Assembly (NCBI GenBank): GCA_900175165.2
Contig: FWWN02000662.1
Location: 1 to 30,935 of the forward strand
Direction of reading: 5' to 3'
From: Rhizomucor pusillus
Lineage: Eukaryota; Mucoromycota; Mucoromycetes; Mucorales; Lichtheimiaceae
Length of the DNA stretch: 30,935 nt
Shown: piece by piece, positions 1-12,750 of the stretch
Position numbering within the stretch: position 1 is the first letter of the stretch
How the letters are laid out: every line of letters starts with the position of its first letter
Translations under genes and position numbers: made by a program
The notes under the pieces: generated by a model
What the model saw: only the letters and a program-made list of their open reading frames with translations
The model's database searches: none
Told to the model about the DNA's origin: nothing

Positions 1-722
1 GAGCACTCTATGAATTCGTGAGGACGCAGTGCAACCTGACACTGAAAAAAGCCTGGTTCCAATCTGTGGACAGGAACAGCGAGGCCAAGATCCAAGAGCG
101 CCTTGACTGGGTCCGCAAATGGGAGACTACTGACATGGACTTTGGGAAAAACTGTGTCTTCCTTGATGAGTCTGCCTTCCATGTTAATATGAAGCGCAGC
201 ATGGCCTGGTCAAAAAAAGGCGCATCTGCAATGGTCACAGCCCCCAAAACACGAGTCAAGACAACCACGATCTTGGGCGCTATCTCTGCCTCAGGTCTAA
301 TTAAATGCAGTCCAAGACTTCCACAGCCGCCGGCCAAGAAAAGAAACGAGGAGGTCATGCTGATCTTACAAGCACAGGAACTGTGACAGGACATTAACCT
401 AAGTTTCCTGAAGGCTACAATGGACGAGATGGATAAGTATCCACACATGAAGGACCATTATCTGGTAAGGATAATGGCCCTATCCACAAATCTGAGGATA
501 TTCAAAAGTACATTAAGTCTCGGAAATATCGCTATGCTTATCTTCCATCATATTCACCTGAGCTCAATCCCATCGAGCAGTTCTGGTCAGTCGTTAAGAG
601 CAAAGTTAAACGGAACAGGCTTTTGGAGAAAAGAGACACTGATGACCAGAATTACTGAAGCATCTAATAGCTTAAGGTTGAGCGATTTTAAGATTTTGTC
701 TCTCATTCCCATAAGTGCTTAG
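1..722 (+). pseudogene. Tc1/mariner-like transposase, decayed and cut by the window edge
   Basis: DDE-superfamily (Tc1-like) transposase remnant. The frame is open to the left edge of the window, so the N-terminal DNA-binding part lies outside or is lost. Seen: the first catalytic Asp in FLDESAFHVN (about 166-195), the second in a DNGPIHKS-like segment near 470, and the third-acid region YSPELNPIEQFWS near 550-590, which is the usual Tc1 signature. An in-frame TGA stands at 384-386. The frame then shifts near 462-468 and shifts back near 628-638, so no full protein can be made. The end near 722 is a stop codon, not a proven element end. Terminal inverted repeats were not identified. Family assignment is firm; activity is excluded for this copy. 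Confidence 0.85.
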
Positions 723-1103
723 ATAAATGTCGTAACAGAGAGCAGCTCTGATATGCTTCTCACCACGAAGTTGACAGATTTCCAAGTGGGGAGGTCACGG
801 GCCGCGACAAGACCTCCTGGATATGCGACATCTGATTTGTTAGTGCGCGAAATCTATTCTTTTGGAAATATATATATACACATCCGCCACCTACTACAAC
901 TAGAATTTTGAGCATGTTTTATATCCGTATTTATATCTGCATGCTTGTCTCTCCCATCGTCGCTACCTGAGTGGTGGACAAGTTGTTTGCTTCTTCAATG
1001 CGACACAAGACTCATGAAACCCCGCTCTGCAGAGAGCACAGAAAGATGTTGTGGCTCGGGCGTCGTGTCCGAACTGTGTCCCTTCTTCTTCCTCATCAAC
1101 TTC
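723..1103. other. Intergenic stretch upstream of the kinase gene
   Basis: No gene is visible. It holds a TA-rich run (about 869-882), a plausible promoter element, and a short pair of inverted heptamers, GGAGGTC at 790-796 and GACCTCC at 811-817. These resemble the ends of the hairpin elements in the right half of the window, but the arms are too short to call. Confidence 0.5.
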
Positions 1104-2748
<1,645 letters not shown>

Positions 2749-2905
2749 AAGCATGTCAATTCTCCTCAGTAAAAAAGTCATTTTTTTGCTGTTGCATCAT
2801 ACGAACCCATGTTTTACAACTTTGTTGTAACCTCCCTGTCGCTGCATCTGTATTTTTCATTCCTTGCTTTCTTGTTATTATTTCACTTTGGTCTCGTTTA
2901 TTCCA

Positions 2906-4862
2906 ATGGCTTCTAGAGCAAGCGCAGCGCTGAAATCGCGTGTCCGACGCCCCCAGTACTGGGACAAGGTCGTCAAGGCCGAGGACACCATCCATCTGTT
3001 TAAACCGGGACAGTAAGCAGCTAGACAATGCGTGTGCATTTAAGGGAGGAAATACATGCTGACAGCACAAAAAAGATATATGGGATGGTCCGGATTCACA
3101 GGCGTTGGTTATCCAAAAATGATCCCTACAGCGCTTGCCGACCACGTTGAAAAAAACAATCTGCAAGGCAAGCTAAAATTCAACCTCTTTGTGGGCGCTT
3201 CCACCGGAGCAGAGACAGAGGACCGATGGGCTTCTCTCGATATGATTGATCGCAGATATCCACACCAAGTCGGTAGAAATATCAAGAAAGGAATCAACCA
3301 AGGTCGCATCCGGTTTGCAGACAAGCATCTATCCATGTTTCCACAGGACCTTATCTACGGTAAATCATATAACTTTTTCATTTTTAAGCTCGAATGTTTA
3401 GCATGCTTTTCTAGGGTTTTACACAAAGGATAAGCCGGACAATGATAAGCTGGATATTGTAATTGTGGAAGCTACAGCCGTAACCGAGGAAGGGCACGTA
3501 GTCCCAGGCGCATCTGTCGGCGCCACACCTGAACTGCTGCAAATGGCGGACAAAATCATCATTGAAGTCAACACAAGCATCCCTTCCTTTGAAGGATTGC
3601 ATGATATCACAATGTGCCGCAATCCGCCTAGTCGTCTGCCCTATCTTATCCTAGGTCCTGAGGATAGGATTGGCACGGTAAAGTATAAGCTGAACTCTCC
3701 AATCTTATCACCTAAATATTTTGCTCACAACAAGGGTACAATAAAATAGGCTGCAGTCCCTATCGATCCGGACAAGGTCATCGCTGTCGTAGAAAGCGTC
3801 CATCCTGACAACACAGGTCCCAACACACCCCCGGATGCGACGTCGGAGGCTATTGCTGGACATCTTATTGACTTTCTTTCGCACGAGGTTAGCAAGGGAC
3901 GTTTGCCGAAGAACTTGTTGCCTATCCAATCCGGTATCGGCAATATCGCCAATGCCGTAGTCGGTGGACTCGCTCAAGGCCCATTCAACGATGTTACAGT
4001 GTATGCCTCTCCGACTTTATACAGTTAGTAGCTGCTGCTGCTGCTACTACTACTGTTGTTGCCCGCTGCAAAAGAGTCAACAAACTTATTCAGCCTTTAA
4101 TTCCTTTTAGGTTCACTGAAGTGTTGCAAGACACATTCTTGGACTTTTTCGAATCCGAAAAGCTAAAGTATGCAAGCGCCACGTCCATCCGATTTTCACC
4201 CAATGGGTTCAAGCGTTTCTACGATAACTGGGAGTATTATCGAGTGCGTAAATCATCTGCTATGTCGTGGCCTTCCCTTACGCTGTTGTATCGCTCACCA
4301 TTTTTCTCTCTCTTTCTCCTAGACAATGCTTGTCCTTCGTTCTCAACAAGTGAGCAACTCACCGGAGGTGATCCGGCGCTTGGGCTGCATTGCAATGAAT
4401 ACGCCTGTCGAAGTCGATATCTACGCCCACGCTAACTCGACGCTTGTGTGCGGATCTGCCATGCTCAACGGTCTTGGAGGCTCGGCGGATTTCTTGCGCA
4501 ACGGCAAACTCAGTATCATGCATACACCCTCCGTTCGTCCCTCAAAGACTGACCCCACCGGTGTGTCTTGCATTGTCCCCTTTGTTACTCATGTCGATCA
4601 GACCGAGCATGATCTGGATGTCATTGTGACCGAGCAAGGTCTAGCTGATCTTCGAGGCCTCTGCCCTCGAGACCGCGCGCAGGTGGTGATTGACAAGTGC
4701 GCCCATCCAGATTACAAGCCTATCCTGCAGGATTACCTGGATTCTGCAACCAAGAAATGCCTGGCTGGTGGCAGAGGACACGAACCTCACGATCTAGAAC
4801 GGTGTTTCCGTATGCATACCAACTTGATGTCAAAGGGCACCATGAAAATCGATTCTTGGTAG
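2906..4862 (+). CDS. ACH1: Acetyl-CoA hydrolase / acyl-CoA:acetate CoA-transferase, mitochondrial
   Basis: Ach1-family class I CoA-transferase. In yeast it moves CoA between succinyl-CoA or propionyl-CoA and acetate in mitochondria, and it supports acetate and propionate metabolism. Model: 2906-3012, 3076-3359, 3415-3677, 3750-4000, 4111-4243, 4323-4862; 1578 nt, 525 aa, almost exactly the length of yeast Ach1. Seen: [14 protein letters not shown] near the N terminus, [39 protein letters not shown] holding the likely catalytic Glu (about E305, at the start of exon 5), GLGGSADF near residue 400, [20 protein letters not shown], and the C-terminal KGTMKIDSW. The second exon uses an AAG acceptor (3074-3075) because only this keeps the frame. 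Intron 4 carries a CTG/CTA triplet run (about 4030-4055). No clear presequence was seen beyond a basic N terminus ([15 protein letters not shown]). Confidence 0.95.
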
Positions 4863-4891
4863 ATATAGAAGAAAGAAAAGGAAGGGGAAAT

Positions 4892-4945
4892 ACAACTAAA
4901 AAAGATGAAGTTCTTGATACAACTAAAAAAGATAAAGTTCTTGGG
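4892..4945 (+). repeat. 27-bp tandem duplication
   Basis: Two adjacent 27-nt copies (4892-4918 and 4919-4945) that begin ACAACTAAAAAAGAT and differ at a few positions. They lie just 3' of the Ach1 stop codon, probably in its 3' UTR. Confidence 0.8.
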
Positions 4946-5881
4946 CCTCAAACAGTTGTGGGAGGGAGTACATGAATGGAAAATAAGAACCAGTGTATAC
5001 TTGTTACAACAGGTGCTTTAGCGGTCGCTGCGCTCGTTCCCTGTAACCGAAAAGGTTTTAGTGAAATGCGCATTAAATGATAACCTCGCTTGCCCTTCAT
5101 AAACCTCCATTATCCGGCGGTTTTGCGTCCGCTTCGCTACTGCAAGTAGAGCACCATCGAATTCCCGGTTTATTCAGGTCGGCGCTCGCGGGAATACACC
5201 TTTGAGCCGTCATATTTCTCCGTTCTATTTGATATCTTCATTCATCAACGACCTAGTGGAACGGATTAAATTTCCTGGTTATACTGCACGAAGCATCATT
5301 CGGTCTCTTGAAGGATACAAAAGCTTAGTTCACCAAAATCAACTCTATGCTAGATCAAAGTGCGAGCTGATTTAGCGGTCCCCTTGTAGCGTCTGTCTTG
5401 ACCCCTGGTGCAATTGCTTAACAATATTTGCTTTTGCATTATCTTGCTTATTATTCACGATGTGTGCTTCAAGATCTAATGCCCAATATCGAACACTCAG
5501 TTCTGACCAATTGGACTCTTTTAGCCCAGCTGTATTACATCATGCGAACCGGGGCAGCTATTCCACCACAGGCCGCCTTCGGACGTAAGTCCTGATTTTC
5601 TTGAAGCACACCCCCACCACCAGTCAAACGGTGAGTTTCCTGTGCGCTTGTATATGACAAAAATACTTAGTATACCATTATATGTTAGGTGCGTGAGAGG
5701 TCCCCGGTAAATTCCCGGAATGCTTTTTTCGTAAGTAAATGTATCATTGCTCAGTTGGATACAGTGTGCTAAAGGTCTTTTGTTTCTCCGATAACCTCCC
5801 TTCCTCGTTTCTTTTCGGTGCATCTTTGCTCCTGATAATTCAGCTTTGTCAATTCTTTTATATTATAAAGATACAGCTATA
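4946..5881. other. Convergent intergenic region between ACH1 and SCD6
   Basis: No coding region is recognisable. It contains the dispersed repeat at 5088-5194 and several CG-rich patches of GCGCTCG/CGCTTCGC type (5015-5200) that look like part of the same repeat. The rest (5200-5880) shows nothing I can name. Confidence 0.5.
5088..5194 (+). repeat. Dispersed repeat copy 1 (mate at 25408-25514)
   Basis: About 107 nt that align, in opposite orientation, with 25408-25514. Shared blocks include TTCATAAACCTCCATT, TCCGGC, TTTTGC.TCCGCTTCGCT, CGGTTTATTCAG and GGCGCTCG, separated by diverged spacers. The short length, lack of coding capacity and two copies 20 kb apart suggest a non-autonomous element (MITE or SINE-like). 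Similarity may continue weakly 80 nt to the left. Ends are not defined. Confidence 0.75.
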
Positions 5882-6255
5882 CTACTTTGCAACATTGCGG
5901 CGTCGACTTGCACGGCGGTTGTTTCTTCCTCGACCTCCTCCTTCTCCTATTCCTCCACGACTGTTGCGACCGACAATGTCGACAGAAATTTCTCCAAATG
6001 TTTCCAAATTAAGTTTCTTCTCCTCTTGATGCTTCCTGCGATAGTCAGCGCTGCATGGACCGGAACCGTCAGTGAAAAAGAACATCAAAACCGGAGTTCG
6101 TCGAGTGTGAACTACTGACCTTGACTTTTTAGCTTCAGCGCGTTCCTTGGCATCGCAAGAAATGTCATCAAAGAAACTCTTGGACTTGTCGTAATAAACA
6201 TCCGCCTCGGGAATAACAATTGCTTCGTCCAAGCTTGTGCTCTCTCTTCTTGCTT

Positions 6256-6286
<31 letters not shown>

Positions 6287-7865
6287 CTCAGTTTCGTCGG
6301 ATTTCTTTGCTAAGCTGCGCATGATTTGCTCCTTGTCAAACTTGGCATTCGCAGAGGCAAAGTCAAAATCCTGCTCAGGTACCACAGAGGCACCGTTTGT
6401 TTGCGAACGTCGACGACTTTTTCTTGTGCTTTGAGAGCGGCTGCTTGACTTGGTGGGATGCTGATGCGACATTCGCTTTTCTATGTACAGCAGTTTCGGC
6501 TTAGAAATGGGCCTCCAGAAACACGTAAAGTTGAGCTTACCTCGATTGTTCTTGCTGTTAGCGCGGTCCTTTCCAATTCCAAGCTCGCTCACTGACTTTG
6601 CCAATTTCTCGACCGACATTGCCATTGTATCCGTGCCTGTAATCTCTGCTGGTTTCTCGGTTTTTACTATTTCTGCAGACGCGACGGGCGTGTCTTTCAA
6701 GTCAGGTTTCGGCGTGGCTGACTGTGGAGTTTCTTTCTCATCAACGACGATAGTAGTCTGTCCCCCAGATTAAATTTTCGTTCAGAACATGGTATATATA
6801 TCCCTTACCTTATCAGGAGCAGGTGGTTTTTCAGGTACAGTATTGGGTGGATACAAAGTCCCGTTGGATTCAGTTGTAGCTGCTTTTTTTGCCGTGGAAG
6901 GCGAAGGCATCGACATTGGCGGGATATTCTGAGTTACGTTAGGTGCACCAAGTGCCTCTGGTTTCGAGACCTGTTCCCCAGATGTTGGCATCTGCATAGC
7001 AGACTCTGCTTGCGGTTGCGGCTGCTGCTGATGCTGCGTCGTATGAAACGCTTGACCATTGATGCCGCTGTGTGGAGGGAGCTGTGGCTGCTGCTGCTGC
7101 TGTGGATAATAACCGTTGTGGCCAATCATGTGCGGCATTGAAGGCGGCTGCTGACGATACGGATCAGAGCCATATGGGTAGTTTATCACCGGAAAAGGCA
7201 TTGGCTGATGTAAATGGTCTGGTCCTTGATGCTGAGACTGCGGAGGCATCATGCCAGCCGATTGATGCGGAAACGGGTACCCGCCGTAGGTTTGGTCGCT
7301 GAACATAGGGGTCATCTAATACGCACAAGCAATCAGCTTTTTGAAAACAACTTTAAATCGGCTCAAAAAAGGAAAAGACATTACGTGTTTTGGAAAGGAC
7401 AGGTATCCATTGTTGACATAACTTGATGGGATCTGGGGCAAAGAGGATTGCTGTTGTTGCTGTTGCCGTTGCTGCTGCTGCTGCCTTTTTTGCGGCGGGG
7501 GAGCCTCAAACACTTGAAGATCCTTCACGTCCGAACCACGAAAAACTACGCACTTGAATACATTGTCAGAAGGCGGTATCTCCTCGGCTGGATTACCGCC
7601 CCTGCGCCCTTCTGTGCCGAAAGATACCACTGGAAGAAGAGGAGCAAGTTAGGAATACTTGACACGATACTGGTTCTGCAAGCGTTACCTTGCTCTAAAG
7701 CTATCGTGCTGTTTTGAGCGTCAATGTCATGCAAAAAGCCGACGTAACGGATATCGCTTTTCGACACGAGCTTCGCGGAAATCACGACCATGAGTTGTCT
7801 GGCATGGACGAGTTTGTGTGTAAACTTACCGAGATTTTCGAGCCAATGTAGCTCGAGCCACTCAT
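5882..7865 (-). CDS. SCD6: Scd6/LSM14-type translation repressor (Lsm, FDF, FFD, TFG, RGG), seven exons
   Basis: RAP55/Scd6/LSM14 protein, an RNA-binding repressor of translation initiation and decapping cofactor of P-bodies. Model (5' to 3' on minus): 7865-7830, 7770-7689, 7629-7385, 7315-6809, 6757-6541, 6480-6120, 6050-5882; 1617 nt, 538 aa. The first exon ([12 protein letters not shown]) was chosen over the in-frame ATG at 7791 because it completes the Lsm fold and ends at a GTAAGT donor. Seen: Lsm domain (res. 1 to about 80, [22 protein letters not shown]), long Q/P-rich linker (about 100-290), FDF box EQDFDF (about 398-403), FFD box SFFDD, TFG box LNLETFGE (about 496-503), and a basic [10 protein letters not shown] tail in the position of the RGG eIF4G-binding motif. 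The last two introns (60 and 69 nt) have no stop codon. A GCTCCT repeat (about 6253-6282) encodes alternating Gly-Ala. Confidence 0.93.
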
Positions 7866-9447
7866 AGTTGTCTCGCGCAGTTGGTGTATATAAGTGGGGA
7901 GTTGAGCCAGTAATATAGGGGAGGGGGGCAAGAGGGAGCAGTGAAGAGAAAGGTCTGGAAAAGAGGCTCGAGGTTACGTCCCACTTGTTTGGTCTATATC
8001 CGTCGTGTACCACAAGGAACGGGGGAAAATGCGTCACGTAGCAGCAGTGCAGGCGCCCTTGGCTTGATGCAAACCACCTCTAAGATTGATACTGCCCTGT
8101 ATTTACAGACAATGGAGTATCTTGATTCTTTCGAGGAAAATAGTCGACTAAATATCTCGTAGGGTCTAACAACAATCTTGTTATTCTTTGTTCCTTTGTC
8201 GTTTATGCAAAGCCGTTTTTCCTGGACAAAAAGGCTGGGTGCTGACGACAGTTGTCTGCAGATTCGGGCAATTCAAAAAATGCATGCATAATTTGGCAGG
8301 CTCTGTTCGGTTCCGGAGCAGCAACGAAGCCTCCAAGGATCCGTGGGGGGAGGATAACAAGTATTATCCAGTGACGATTCCACCCTGGAAAGGGTCGCGG
8401 TAAATACCCAACGTAAGGCAGCCAATTGGAGATCAAAGGAAGTTTTAGGGGATAGCAGGAATTCTCTGCCTATCCTATTAGCTATGTGGACGGTATTCAC
8501 TACTTTAACGTCTGAGGCAGCCAAAGATGAAGTTTCGATCAATTTACGACATTATTCTGTCGATTTGTGGCTATCTCATCCTATTACTTGAGCAGTAGCT
8601 ACGGAATAACGATTACAAAGATAAGCTTACACAGAATATGTCAAGTTGAAAATGTACGAAGACACTATGTCTTCTGATGGTAAAAGTGACAACTCATATT
8701 ATTCACCCTGTCCTGTTTGCTGGAAAGACTAGTAAATATTTACAGTAGACGCAGACGGGGGAACATCGAGGTCCATCAGAAACTGTGAATTTAGTGAGCT
8801 GATCCAAGGCACGAATTTTTATCAACAATCCGTACATATAGCTTGCACCTTGACACTCTGGAGTAATGTAGGTAACATTGGCGTCGAGGATGTTACGAAA
8901 CGTGGCTCACATTGGGATGGCTGGACGCCAAAATTGGTAGTAGCACTGTAGCAGAATATGACGCCTTTTTGTACTGCATCACAGGATCCCATGGGCAGAG
9001 GAGACCCCAATTTGGTCAAGACCATTCTGCATAATCAAGGGAAAAAGAACCGATCCTCCATTTTTCTCTCTCCACTACAATGGTCGGCTGCGTTTGAGCT
9101 CGAAGCATCTCTACAGTTGTCTGGTAGCGATCACCCCTCATTACCACGCGCAAGCTACAGGGATATGAACACATGTGTCGTAGGAGACAGTTTATGAACG
9201 GCCTTCTCCGTAGTACCCGAAATAAGCAGTGTATTCATCCCCTGCAGCGATAAGAAGGAGAGGCTTTAAAATCCAAGTTGACTGGTTTTAACCATTCTCT
9301 TTTGCCTTTGCAGATCCAAAGTTTTTTGCCCCTAACTTTTTCCCTTTCTCTCCCCTCACTCTTTCAACTTGTTTCTCTTTTGACTCTAAAACATTTAATT
9401 TCTTCACTGCCATACCTTCTTGTCCACTCTCTGTCTCTTTTCCTTTT
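7866..9447. other. 1.6-kb divergent promoter region between SCD6 and the Pumilio gene
   Basis: No protein or RNA gene can be supported; the open frames here lack recognisable domains or codon structure. A TATATAA-like string lies at about 7889-7895, close to the SCD6 start. From about 9290 the plus strand becomes strongly CT-rich, which fits the 5' UTR or promoter of the Pumilio gene. Confidence 0.5.
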
Positions 9448-9476
9448 TTCCTTCCTTCCTTCCTTCCTTCCTTCCT
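9448..9476 (+). repeat. (CTTC)n microsatellite just upstream of the Pumilio start
   Basis: About seven CTTC units end within 10 nt of the start codon at 9483. This is part of a long pyrimidine tract (about 9290-9480) that is probably the 5' UTR. Length variation here could affect translation, but that is inference. Confidence 0.9.
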
Positions 9477-9482
9477 CCCACA

Positions 9483-12400
9483 ATGGATACAAAGGAAAAG
9501 CAGCAGCACCCGCACCAGCAAAAGCAGCTACCGAATTCGTTCTTTGACGGTGGATTGTACAGCAACGTCCATCCTTTGCACGACTCCAGCTCCTTTCGTC
9601 GGCACTCGCCCTCGCTTCCGTCCTCCGATAGCTGTGCAACCAGCATGTCACAAACGTCAGAGTCACGACGTAATTCAAACGACGGCCTGGACACCAAGGA
9701 AGACGACAAGGAGGAGTCCGGCCTCTGTTCAGTCTTTGATAAACTCAACACTGACAATTTTGAAGAACGGAGGTATGCAACCAATTGACGCCATTCGCTC
9801 ACTTTCTGTTCGATATTTGCTTATACGCACTTTTTTGCTTGCAGAAATTCTTCACCCGGTGCCAAACAAGATGATGATTATGTTAAACCATGTCACCGTT
9901 CAATGAGTGTGGATGTTGGATCAATGCAGCGCAAACTTCCCTTGTCCGCATCTTCCTCTTGCTCGACAAGGCATGGTGGTAACTCCTTGGCCGACAGCGC
10001 CGCCGCCGGTGCCAATAATATCCACGATCTGTTGTCCAGGAGCTTGCTATTCGACAACAAGTCAGGTGAAGTATTTTGGGGAGAAGAGGATCATGACCAT
10101 GTTGTTAAAGTTTTTAATATGTTTGCCATTTGGATACCAGATTTATCATCATTCCCTGCTACCCCGCAACCTCCAAGAAATGATCCATATCTGCGCAGAT
10201 ACGCTGGTTCCACTGAGAAGCTATCCTCTCTTGCAAGCAAGGATAAAGGGTACAATGGACTGGTAAGCTGTCTTTGGTTCGTTTGACTGAGGAAATTATC
10301 GCTTAGTTATGCATCAATCATTAGTTTCCTTCTTCGTCTGCACTCGATTTGCCAAGTTCGCTTCGACGTAGCCCTGCTCGCCACAACAAGAGTGTAGAAT
10401 CCCTGAGAAGTGAATCCTGGGCTCAGTACCTGGAGAATGCAGAGGGATCGTTCTCCGCAGATGATTCCCTCCCTGAAGCACGTGCTCAGGCCGCTTTTAT
10501 TGGGCAGCAAAGACGTTTCTCGTACAATTGGCCAGACATGGGAAATGGCAAATACAACCATTTGCCGGCCAGTATGAAATTCAAAAGTGGAAACAGCAGG
10601 TTAACGACGTCGCATTCTTACTCGGATCTGCATGATGCTGCACTGCGCTCGTATTATGCCGGTTCTGCCCATCAACAACAACAGAGACAGCAACAACAAT
10701 CGCAGCCGCAGTATCAACAACAGCAACATATGACGGCGGGATCCATGCACGATGCGATGTTTGCTGCTGCTGCTGCCGCTGCCGCTGATAACTTGGAAAT
10801 TTCTTGTCCACAATACCAACAACATGGATTCTGCGTTTTGGATAGCCAGTGTCCCTATTCTCACAATGCTGCCTTATCTCAGCCGCCGCTAATGGATCAC
10901 AGTACCACTGCTGCCGCTGCTGCTGCCGCCGCTGCCGCTGGCGGGTTGCCTCCTCCACATCCGCTAGGTTTACCTGCGCTGCCATTATACTCTTCGCTGT
11001 ACCAGCAATACGCCATGCTGAATAATTTGACACCGAATGCATCGCCTGCATTTAGTATGAAAGCAGCTGCGGCGGCCGCTGCGCTTTTAAGTGCCAACCT
11101 CGCACCCGGCCAACGCCTTCCCACTGATATCCGGCCCACCGGCAGCGGTAACAACAACAGCGGCAGTGCCAACGGCAGTCGAAGGACTAGCCAGGCAACC
11201 GTTCCTACAGCGCCAAACGACGAAGCAAGCAAATTTGCAGGCGCAAGATTAGAAGAATTCCGGGGCAAAATATATGACCTATGCAAAGACCAAAATGGGT
11301 GCCGATTCTTACAAAAGAAGCTTGAAGAGCCGAACCGACAGCAACTAGAACTGATTTTCGAAGAAGTACAACCACATTTTGTTGAGCTCATGACAGGTAT
11401 AAAGAAGAACTATACAGTTGCACGAAAGAAAGGAGAGCAAATTTTTTTCTAACGCAGGGAGAGCTTAGAACCCTTTGGCAACTATTTATGCCAGAAATTA
11501 ATTGAACATTGCGACGATGCACAGCGCGATATTCTCGTTGACACTGTAGCCCCTGATCTTTTAAGAATCTCCTTAAACATGCATGGCACGCGTGCAGTCC
11601 AGAGATTCATAGAGTTTCTGTCAACACCACAGCAGGTATGGGGATCCTAAAAACGGAATTATCAAGGTATGCGACTGACATGATTCTAGATCCACACAGT
11701 GACGATCGCTCTGAAACCTAACGTCGTGACACTTATCAAAGACTTGAACGGAAACCATGTTATTCAAAAATGTCTGCATCGCTTATCAGCGGAACACAAG
11801 CAGTTCATTTACAATGCCGTCAGTGAGCACTGTATCCAGGTCGCTACCCATCGTCATGGCTGCTGTGTCCTGCAGCGCTGCATAGACTATGCATCCGAAG
11901 CACAGAAGGTAAAGAATCATTATCGCAAGATGGGTTGCTGCGCATGTAATGTACAGACATTTACTTGTTACTTTTACAGGATCAGCTGGTCAAGGTCATT
12001 ACTTGGCACGCACTGCCACTTGTGCAGGATCCGTTTGGTAACTATGTAGTGCAATATGTTTTGGACCTTGGAGATATCCACTATACCGATACCCTCGTGC
12101 GATGCTTTTTGGAACATGTCTGTGACCTGAGCGTACAGAAATTCAGCTCCAACGTCATTGAAAAGGTACATACAAGTTCGCTGTCTACCCATAGCAGGAC
12201 GTTTCCAGGCTGACAATCCTCTCCTCAGTGCATTAGAGTAGCTGAGCCTGAAACAAGGCGATTGCTTGTAGCCGAGCTCATGAACGAAGCCAGCATTGAA
12301 AAGCTCTTGAGAGACTCATTTGCCAATTATGTTATCCAAACATGTCTTGAATACGCCGATCAAGACCAACGTTTCGAGGTAGGTACACTCAGCAGTTGTC

Positions 12401-12750
12401 GCCTATATCTCTTAACTGATTACATTAATTTTTCCCGTCAGCTTGTCGAAGCTATCCGACCATTACTACCGTCTATTAGAAGCACGCCCTGTGGAAAGCG
12501 AATTCACAGCAAGATTCAGCGAGAGCAACAACCTAACCGCGCGCAACAGCAAGAGCCGCAGCAACAGCACCACCAAATGCAGCATCCTCCTCGTCTCAGA
12601 CAGCAGCAAAGTCTCGGCTCGCTAAGACTTTCCAGTAACGCAGGTGCATTTGGAAATACAAGCAGCAGCTCGATGTATTCAAATGGCGCAAACTCACTTG
12701 CATTTGGCTTGCCATTGATTGGCAACAACACATTCTATCCGTATCCGTGA
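9483..12750 (+). CDS. Pumilio-family (Puf4-like) RNA-binding protein with an N-terminal CCCH zinc finger
   Basis: PUF protein; binds UGUA-containing 3' UTRs to repress or destabilise mRNA. Model: 9483-9772, 9845-10262, 10325-11396, 11469-11635, 11690-11908, 11980-12165, 12229-12378, 12442-12750; 2811 nt, 936 aa. The segment 10066-10140 (75 nt, GT..AG, stop-free) could be a further intron, giving 911 aa. The intron-3 acceptor is the AG at 11467-11468; the nearer CAG gives an early stop. Seen: Ser/Gln-rich N terminus, poly-Q and poly-Ala tracts, a C-x8-C-x5-C-x3-H finger (C397, C406, C412, H416), then eight PUF repeats (about 545-880). Their RNA-contact motifs are NGCRFLQ, GNYLCQ, HGTRAVQ, GNHVIQ, HGCCVLQ, GNYVVQ, SSNVIE and ANYVIQ, and TPCGKRI closes the domain. 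TxxxQ in repeat 3 and CCxxQ in repeat 5 point to the Puf4/Mpt5 branch. Divergent from SCD6. Confidence 0.92.

Noticed and set aside
8..448. Open frame on the minus strand opposite the Tc1 remnant
   Set aside because: It is the antisense shadow of the transposase frame and has no domain of its own.
790..817. GGAGGTC...GACCTCC as a sixth hairpin element
   Set aside because: The stem is only 7 bp and the core sequence is absent, so chance is likely.
7789..7791. ATG as the start of the SCD6 gene
   Set aside because: It would lose the first strand of the Lsm domain. The upstream exon 7865-7830 restores YIGSKIS with a GTAAGT donor.
8188..8403. 71-codon open frame in the SCD6-Pumilio intergenic region
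   Set aside because: No family features, no splice context, and similar lengths occur by chance on both strands.
9288..9521. Minus-strand open frames rich in Lys, Gly and Glu
   Set aside because: They are translations of the CTTC microsatellite and CT-rich leader.
11456..11460. CAG acceptor for intron 3 of the Pumilio gene
   Set aside because: It gives a TAG stop after two codons. The AG at 11467-11468 gives the conserved PFGNYLCQK.
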